Source: Brachyspira sp. (lineage in GTDB: Bacteria > Spirochaetota > Brachyspiria > Brachyspirales > Brachyspiraceae). Taken from it: a stretch of DNA of 42,046 nt. Shown here piece after piece: positions 36,922-42,046 of the stretch. A program made the position numbers and the translations under genes. The DNA lies in assembly GCF_029258575.1 (NCBI RefSeq), contig NZ_JARHYI010000078.1, positions 1-42,046 of the forward strand. Direction: 5' to 3'. The notes beneath the pieces were generated by a model. It saw only the letters and a list, made by a program, of their open reading frames with translations. It was not told the origin of the DNA and ran no database searches. Each line of letters opens with the position of its first letter. Positions within the stretch are counted from its first letter, which is position 1.

Positions 36922-38052
36922 ATGAATAAAAATAATATAGGCTATGTTTTTTTTATAGCTTTTATATTTTTGTCTATATTTATAATGTATAAATTGTTAA
37001 AACCATTCGGCATGATAATATTTTTTGCCGTTGTTTTTTATGTGGTATTAAATCCTCTTTTTATAAAAGCTATGGGTAAAAGCTATAGAAAAACTGATAA
37101 GCTTTCAATGATAAAAAAAAATACTTTAGCTTTACTATTTTCTTTGATATCTTTAATAATATTTTTGGTTCCTACAAGCATACTGGCTTATACTATAATA
37201 GTTCAGCTTATAGATATATCTAATATTGGTATTAAGTACTTCATGAATCTTGATGTTAATGAGGTTATAAATAATTCTAATATAAATAATTTTCTTAAAT
37301 CTCTGCCTATAGATGTTTCTATGGGAACTATATTAAGAAGGATACAGGAGTCTTCACTTTCAAATTTGACTTTTATAAGTTCATATTTAACTCAGAATGT
37401 AGCAGGTTTTTTAAAAAGTACAGGAAGTTTTGTTAGTTCATTTATATTTATGATGTTTTCTTTATTCTTTTTCTTTATCGACGGAGAGTATTTAATAGCA
37501 CAGGTTAGAACATTGGTGCCTATAGAAGAGAAATATTTAGACAGAATGATTAAGCAGGTTTCTGAAGGTATAAAGGGTATTGTTTTCGGAAATTTGTTCA
37601 CAGGTATATTTCAGGGGGGCTGTGCTTTTATAGTGTATACTGTATTCGGAGTTACTAATTCATTTACTTTTGCCTTTCTTACTATAATAGCTTCTTTTAT
37701 GCCTATAATAGGTACCACTATAATATGGATTCCTTTGGGTATATTGTTTATAATTAACGGAGAAATAGTTAGGGCTATAATATTTATTGTATGCTCTTGG
37801 TTCTTTATTACTATACCTGATAATTTTGTGCGTCCTTTGCTTCTTGGAAATAGAATAGAGCTTCATCCATTATTTATTTTCTTTTCTATACTTGGAGGCG
37901 TATTATTTTTCGGACTTTCTGGAATAATATTGGGTCCTTTGAGTTTTATACTATTCTTTGAAATTATGAAAATATATAATGAAGAGCGTTTGCTTGGAGA
38001 TAAAAAATATAGAATTTCAAAAAAGAGAAGATTATCGAGAAATAAGCAGTAA
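36922..38052 (+). CDS. AI-2E family membrane permease
   Basis: The 376-residue protein has about eight hydrophobic helices and the outline of the AI-2E/PerM family. An N-terminal pair of helices leads to a long soluble region (about 100-170), then come GIKGIVFGNLFTGIFQGGC, FMPIIGTTIIWIP and a late DNFVRPLLLGNRIELHPLF with GGVLFFGLSGIILGP. Family members export autoinducer-2 or act as ion or solute exchangers; the substrate here cannot be told. GGAG precedes the ATG. A glycosyltransferase follows after 18 bp on the same strand, perhaps as a two-gene operon. Confidence 0.88.
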   Translation: MNKNNIGYVFFIAFIFLSIFIMYKLLKPFGMIIFFAVVFYVVLNPLFIKAMGKSYRKTDKLSMIKKNTLALLFSLISLIIFLVPTSILAYTIIVQLIDISNIGIKYFMNLDVNEVINNSNINNFLKSLPIDVSMGTILRRIQESSLSNLTFISSYLTQNVAGFLKSTGSFVSSFIFMMFSLFFFFIDGEYLIAQVRTLVPIEEKYLDRMIKQVSEGIKGIVFGNLFTGIFQGGCAFIVYTVFGVTNSFTFAFLTIIASFMPIIGTTIIWIPLGILFIINGEIVRAIIFIVCSWFFITIPDNFVRPLLLGNRIELHPLFIFFSILGGVLFFGLSGIILGPLSFILFFEIMKIYNEERLLGDKKYRISKKRRLSRNKQ

Positions 38053-38070
38053 ATTGAAGAGTTTTTATCT

Positions 38071-39072
38071 ATGGTAAATATGACAAAAATATTGATTATA
38101 GGAATGAATTACATAGGGGATACCATATTCATTACTCCACTTATAAGAGCATTAAAAAAACATTATAATGATTGTACTATAGATGTTGTAAATGGTGCTA
38201 GAGGAATAGATATATTAAAGGAAAATCCGTATATAAATAATATAATAGTTAGAGATGATAAAGTATCAGAATATATAAAAAATCAAAATTATGATATAGG
38301 CATTACTGCAACAACTGCATTTTATGGAGCTTCACTTTTGTATAATGCTAAAATACCTATAAGGGCTGGAGTAAATAGTGAATGCAGAGGATTTTTACTT
38401 AATAAAAAAACTTCTTGGAAAAAACATAAAAGACATATAGTTGATACTATTCTTTCTGTATTAAAGCCTATGAATATACAGTCAGACGGAATAAATACAG
38501 AAATTTTTTTAAGCGAAAAAGAAAATGAATTCGGTATTAATAAAATAAAAGATTATAAAAATGCTTTACTTGTTCATGGAGGAGCTACAAGAATAAGTAA
38601 GAGATATGGTATAGATAATTTTTCTAAACTTATAGATATGTTTTATAAAGAAAAACAAGTTCCTATAATATTGATAGGCTCTAAAGATGATACGGAATTC
38701 TCTGATGAGATGAAAAAAAGATTAGGAAATATAATAGCCGATGATTTTACTGCTAAATTAAATATTAGAGAACTCATATCTGTAATAAAACATTCTTATG
38801 CATTAATCGGAGGCGATAGTGCACCTTTACATATAGCAAATGCTTGCGGTATATATTCTATAGGTATATTCGGAGATACTCTGCCTTATATTTACGGGAC
38901 TAGGGGAGATAAAGCTATTAATATAGAGGCTAGAAAAAAATATTGTACGGCATTAAAAAGTTTTCATTGCGAGTATATAAAAAGAGGATGCAAAACTATT
39001 GATTGTTTAAATAAATTTAGACCTAAAGAAATACTTCCTTCTCTTTTATCCGTTTATAATAATTTTAATTGA
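38071..39072 (+). CDS. GT9-family (heptosyltransferase-like) glycosyltransferase
   Basis: The 333-residue protein matches glycosyltransferase family 9, enzymes that add heptose or related sugars to the lipooligosaccharide core. The N-terminal Rossmann half begins ILIIGMNYIGDTIFITPLIR. The C-terminal half has the donor-binding signature: LLVHGGATRISKRYGIDNFS and later ALIGGDSAPLHIANACG, with the invariant Asp in GGDS. Several cysteines near the end (FHCEYIKRGCKTIDCL) also occur in related proteins. The sugar is not known. A second in-frame ATG three codons downstream is possible. It follows the AI-2E permease gene by 18 bp. Confidence 0.85.
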   Translation: MVNMTKILIIGMNYIGDTIFITPLIRALKKHYNDCTIDVVNGARGIDILKENPYINNIIVRDDKVSEYIKNQNYDIGITATTAFYGASLLYNAKIPIRAGVNSECRGFLLNKKTSWKKHKRHIVDTILSVLKPMNIQSDGINTEIFLSEKENEFGINKIKDYKNALLVHGGATRISKRYGIDNFSKLIDMFYKEKQVPIILIGSKDDTEFSDEMKKRLGNIIADDFTAKLNIRELISVIKHSYALIGGDSAPLHIANACGIYSIGIFGDTLPYIYGTRGDKAINIEARKKYCTALKSFHCEYIKRGCKTIDCLNKFRPKEILPSLLSVYNNFN

Positions 39073-39544
39073 TATTTATAATTTTTATAAATTCAAAAAT
39101 TTTAATTATGATTTGCTGTTTTGAAATGTTATTTAATACTGTTATACCTTTATCATCATTACATCTTTTAATTTGAATTTGCCTAATAGTTTTGAATATT
39201 TATCTCCTATTATTTATTATAGGAAAATATTATACTGATTATATAAAATAATATAATAATGCCTTTAGCACTACAAATACATCATATCGTATACAATGGT
39301 TATCATATTGGCATTTTCTTTTATGATTTGAAAAAAGAATTTTATGAATTCAATTCATTATCTTAAATTCTTTATTGAAAAAATATAACTTTAATTATAT
39401 TATATATGTTATATAATAAAAAAATAGTTTTAATAAAAAATAAATGTTTTATAAAGCTTATAAGATACTGATATTATGAAAATTACATGATTTTGTTATT
39501 GTATAAATACTAAATTTTTATAATTAATTGAGGTTGATGATAAT
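39073..39544. other. Gene-free A+T-rich spacer
   Basis: No credible gene on either strand. Near its left end the minus strand has a short coding-like trace (39070-39200) that would need a frame change and has no start. A 6-bp inverted pair AATGCC/GGCATT lies around 39258 and 39309 with a long loop. Neither is strong enough to name. The promoter of the FlgT-like gene must lie in the right part but cannot be placed with confidence. Confidence 0.35.
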
Positions 39545-40786
39545 ATGAAATGTTTGTTGAATAAATTCTATATATTTATATTTTTATCTATATTTTTTAT
39601 ATCCTGTGCTACAACTTACAAAAGTACATCAAGCAAAGGTGTATATGTTGGAGAAGAAACAGGAGAAATTGGAATAGTTAATAATTGGAAAAATCCTGAT
39701 TTTAAAGGCGGTAAAACTACAAAAATAACTGCTGAAGGATATGCTTCTGCTGATGGAAGGGGTGAGGCAGATGCTATAGAGAGAGCCATTGAAAGTGCTA
39801 AAAGGAATGCAGTAGAACAGGCAGTGGGTTCTATAGTTCAAGGTAGTACTTTGGTTGAAAATAATAGGCTTATTAGCTCCAAAATATATGATAATACAAC
39901 AGGATATATATCTTCGTATAGAGTGATTAATATAGCTAAATCAGGCTCTGTTTGGTATTCTAAAATAGAAGCTACAGTTGGTGTAGATATGATACAAGAT
40001 AATCTTCAGGCTATGGGTATATTATTGGATAGAAAGAATATGCCTATTATAGTTGTTCTTGTTACAGATGAAACTGGAGAGCTTAGTGAATCTTTTAATG
40101 TAGAATTAGAAAAGAATATGAGTGAAAAAGGATTCAAATTTGTAAGTGCTTCATCATTAAAAAGCGTAATGAGAAGAGAAAATATCTCTTATGAAGATAC
40201 AGTTGGATCCCGTTCATCAGATGCCGTTAAAAAAATAGCTGCTGCTACAGGGGCACAAATAGCAATAATAGGTAAGGCTAATGCTTCATTTTTTACCACT
40301 ATACAAGGCACTGCTATGAAAAGTTATAGAAGCGATGTTGCAATTACAGCAATTAATATATCGGATTATACAACTATAGCAAGAGCTACTCATCAGGCTG
40401 GAGGTGTTGGAGGAAGCGACAGAGATGCACATTCTATAGCTTTGGTTAAATCGGCAGATTATGTATCTGATGATTTTGTTAATCAAATAGTAAAAAAATG
40501 GCAGAATGAAGTTCAAAATGGTACTGAATATACTATATATGTTAATGGGCTTAATTTTGATGAAGCTATAGGTTTTGAAGATGCTTTGAAAAAAAATATA
40601 AGCGGTTTGAAAAGTATTTATAATAGGGGAGTTTCAGGAGAATCTTCTAGGTATGTTGTAACTTATGTAGGGAGTAGCAGAGATTTAGCAGTTGATATCA
40701 ATTCAAAAGCTGGAAATATGGGATATCAGATAATAATAAGAAGTTTTGATGATAAAACTATTACTTTAAAAGCTAGTAAAAGGTGA
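39545..40786 (+). CDS. FlgT-like lipoprotein
   Basis: The 413-residue protein has a signal with lipobox FISC at about 18-21, so it is a membrane-anchored lipoprotein. Residues 60-160 resemble the FlgT N-terminal domain: EGYASADGRGEADAIERAIE, then a VEQAVGSIV segment, GYISSYRVI and WYSKIEATVGVDM. Residues 165-290 look like the CsgG/TolB-type middle domain seen in FlgT (MPIIVVLVTDETGELSES, AAATGAQIAIIGKANA). In Vibrio, FlgT belongs to a flagellar basal-body ring; in a spirochaete a motor or envelope role is possible but unproven. queH starts 6 bp after its stop. Confidence 0.65.
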   Translation: MKCLLNKFYIFIFLSIFFISCATTYKSTSSKGVYVGEETGEIGIVNNWKNPDFKGGKTTKITAEGYASADGRGEADAIERAIESAKRNAVEQAVGSIVQGSTLVENNRLISSKIYDNTTGYISSYRVINIAKSGSVWYSKIEATVGVDMIQDNLQAMGILLDRKNMPIIVVLVTDETGELSESFNVELEKNMSEKGFKFVSASSLKSVMRRENISYEDTVGSRSSDAVKKIAAATGAQIAIIGKANASFFTTIQGTAMKSYRSDVAITAINISDYTTIARATHQAGGVGGSDRDAHSIALVKSADYVSDDFVNQIVKKWQNEVQNGTEYTIYVNGLNFDEAIGFEDALKKNISGLKSIYNRGVSGESSRYVVTYVGSSRDLAVDINSKAGNMGYQIIIRSFDDKTITLKASKR

Positions 40787-40792
40787 TTTTAT

Positions 40793-41332
40793 ATGAAAGA
40801 GAAATTAGTAGTACATACTTGCTGTGCGGTTTGTATGAGTTATCCCCGTACTATACTTGAAGATTATGATACAGTATTTTATTTTTATAATCCTAATATA
40901 TATCCTATCTCTGAATATGAGAGGCGAAGAGATGAATTTGTTAATTATGCAAAAGAATTGGGTATAAAAACTTATATAGATGAAAGTGATAATGATAAAA
41001 AAAATTGGTATTATGATATAAAGGGTTTTGAAAATGAGCCTGAAAAAGGTACAAGATGCAATATTTGTTTTAAGCATAGAATGAGAAAAGCTTTTGAATA
41101 TGCTTCTAGTATTAATGCAGGATATGTAGCTACTGTTATGACTGTAAGCCCTCATAAAAATAGTAAGGTTATTGAGATAATAGGCAATAGTTTATCTGAT
41201 GAATATAAAAAAATAAAATATTTGCATTTTGATTTTAAGAAAAAAGAAGGGTTTAAAAAAACTAATATAATAGCTAATGAAGTTGGACTTTATAGGCAGA
41301 ATTATTGCGGATGTGAATTTAGTATAAGATAA
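40793..41332 (+). CDS. queH: Epoxyqueuosine reductase QueH
   Basis: The 179-residue protein is the QueH (DUF208) type of epoxyqueuosine reductase, which makes the last step of queuosine in tRNA and is unrelated to QueG. The iron-binding cysteines are visible in three places: HTCCAVC (C10, C11, C14), TRCNICF (C89, C92) and QNYCGCEFS (C172, C174). RRRDEF and HRMRKAFEYA segments also fit. Length is normal. An AAAAGG ribosome site overlaps the stop of the lipoprotein gene, so the two are coupled. It ends 4 bp from the convergent regulator gene. Confidence 0.92.
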   Translation: MKEKLVVHTCCAVCMSYPRTILEDYDTVFYFYNPNIYPISEYERRRDEFVNYAKELGIKTYIDESDNDKKNWYYDIKGFENEPEKGTRCNICFKHRMRKAFEYASSINAGYVATVMTVSPHKNSKVIEIIGNSLSDEYKKIKYLHFDFKKKEGFKKTNIIANEVGLYRQNYCGCEFSIR

Positions 41333-41336
41333 TATT

Positions 41337-41699
41337 TTATTTATTTTTTTCACTGTCTTTTATTATATCATTTAGATGATCTATCATATTTCCTATGAAA
41401 TCTAATTTATTTTCTTCAAATTTTTTAAGTTTTTCTGATATTGCAAATATTTTTTCTTCGGAAGTTTTTAAATTGTATGGTTTCATATTTAATAATATAT
41501 CTGGAGAAGTTTCTAAAGCTTTACAAATTTTGTTTAAATTTTTAATAGAGATGTTTCTGTTTCCAACTTCCACTCCTTGTAAATATTTACCTGAAAGTGA
41601 AGATTTCTCAGCTAATTCATCTATAGTCATTTTTTTACTTTTTCTTAATTCTCTTATATTTTGTCCTAAATTTTTTAATACTACTTCTGTTTCCATCAT
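41337..41699 (-). CDS. XRE-family helix-turn-helix regulator
   Basis: The protein (about 120 residues) has a Cro/C1-type helix-turn-helix over roughly residues 10-65 (IRELRKSKKMTIDELAEKS, GKYLQGVEVGNRNIS, LNKICKALETSPDIL). A helical C-terminal tail of about 50 residues may dimerise. An ATG at 41711 is in frame, but the GGAG of the ribosome site falls inside its codons. I therefore take ATG 41699, or the ATG right after it, as the start. No operator or target can be named, and no phage genes lie nearby. Confidence 0.85.
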   Translation of the reverse strand: MMETEVVLKNLGQNIRELRKSKKMTIDELAEKSSLSGKYLQGVEVGNRNISIKNLNKICKALETSPDILLNMKPYNLKTSEEKIFAISEKLKKFEENKLDFIGNMIDHLNDIIKDSEKNK

Positions 41700-41841
41700 A
41701 AAAAACTCCATTTATACTTATGTCTAGTTATTTATGATATATAAAAATTTTATTTAAAAAAACAATTTATAATTTGATTATTAGTGAAAAAATTATATTT
41801 TTGGTATTTTATAATAGGTGTATTAGATTTGATTTTATATA

Positions 41842-41880
41842 TAAAAAAGCTGCTAATATTAACTATCAGCAGCTGAAAAA
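41842..41880 (-). terminator. Rho-independent terminator of the YjfB-like gene
   Basis: On the minus strand AGCTGCT pairs with AGCAGCT (41867-41874 with 41848-41854) over about 7 bp and is followed by TTTTTTAT. It lies 17-40 bp after the stop. The plus strand also has A/T tails on both sides, so it could be bidirectional. Confidence 0.75.
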
Positions 41881-41890
41881 AAAAATTTAA

Positions 41891-42046
41891 TTAAGCATAA
41901 GTACTTAATTTTTCACCTACACCAGGTCTTATAGGTGCAGATACACCTTGAGGCTGAACACTTGACATTATTTTGTCAACAGCTTGAGCCTGCATATCTG
42001 ATGTTTTTCTAATCATACTTAAAGAAATATCTTGTTTAAGCATTGC
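41891..42046 (-). CDS. YjfB-like putative motility protein, C-terminal part
   Basis: The open frame enters from the right edge and ends at TAA 41893-41891, giving the last 51 residues. AMLKQDISLSMIRKTSDMQA is close to the core of the YjfB family (Pfam 'putative motility protein'). A proline-rich tail, VQPQGVSAPIRPGVGEK, follows. The gene is cut by the window edge, so its start cannot be seen. The motility role rests on the family name only. Confidence 0.65.
   Translation of the reverse strand, partial: AMLKQDISLSMIRKTSDMQAQAVDKIMSSVQPQGVSAPIRPGVGEKLSTYA

Noticed and set aside
39070-39200. Coding-like trace on the minus strand
   Set aside because: It needs a frame change, has no start and matches no family I know; it may be chance in low-complexity DNA.
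1-42046. Prophage, defence island, CRISPR or biosynthetic cluster
   Set aside because: No integrase, capsid, nuclease-toxin pair, repeat-spacer array or modular synthase is present; the lone XRE regulator at 41.5 kb has no phage neighbours.

Overview
The window looks like chromosomal DNA from an intestinal spirochaete, most likely genus Brachyspira. The supporting signs are very A+T-rich DNA in both genes and spacers, a FlgJ made only of the rod-binding domain, a large Cache-type chemoreceptor, many lipoproteins with Ser-Cys lipoboxes, a GH57 glucanotransferase, and a close relative of clostridial 7alpha-hydroxysteroid dehydrogenase (a gut bile-acid enzyme). The genus is inferred from gene content and style; the species cannot be told from this window. 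There is no rRNA, tRNA, CRISPR array, transposase or phage module.

Layout, left to right. (1) 1-7.3 kb: the tail of an unknown membrane protein, a frameshifted proline-iminopeptidase-like hydrolase behind dgt (dNTP triphosphohydrolase), a GH57 4-alpha-glucanotransferase with a small BioD-like P-loop protein, and the overlapping pair pheA-aroK for aromatic amino acids. Between pheA and pnuC lies a 585-bp gene-free segment with nested G/C-rich inverted repeats and an isolated terminator. (2) 7.3-13.1 kb: pnuC-nadR for nicotinamide riboside salvage to NAD, a stand-alone BatA-like VWA protein, metK, 7alpha-HSDH, and the wreck of a MATE efflux gene. (3) 13.2-17.1 kb: an OppA-type peptide-binding lipoprotein, a small two-TM protein, an ankyrin-repeat lipoprotein, and a 540-bp gene-free stretch with palindromes. 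(4) 17.1-24.3 kb: murJ, a 966-residue chemoreceptor with an extra C-terminal domain, flgJ, a DUF2752 membrane protein and an unusually short TonB-receptor-like protein. (5) 24.3-28.2 kb: polA followed directly by a GT61-type glycosyltransferase that carries an in-frame TAG near its end. (6) 28.2-36.8 kb, minus strand: a TPR lipoprotein-dprA-topA-amidase operon, then an AddA-like helicase-nuclease. (7) 36.9-42.0 kb: an AI-2E-family permease with a GT9 glycosyltransferase, a FlgT-like lipoprotein with queH, an XRE regulator, and the end of a YjfB-like motility protein.

Most of the window is housekeeping: DNA replication, topology and repair, cell wall (MurJ, amidase), cofactor metabolism (NAD, SAM, queuosine), surface glycans and motility. 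The least ordinary items are the three broken genes (hydrolase, MATE, GT61), the repeat-rich gene-free segments, the cluster of GTTAT/ATAAC palindromes in front of 7alpha-HSDH, the chemoreceptor's C-terminal domain and the miniature TonB-receptor-like protein. I did not find a clear-cut new multi-gene system.
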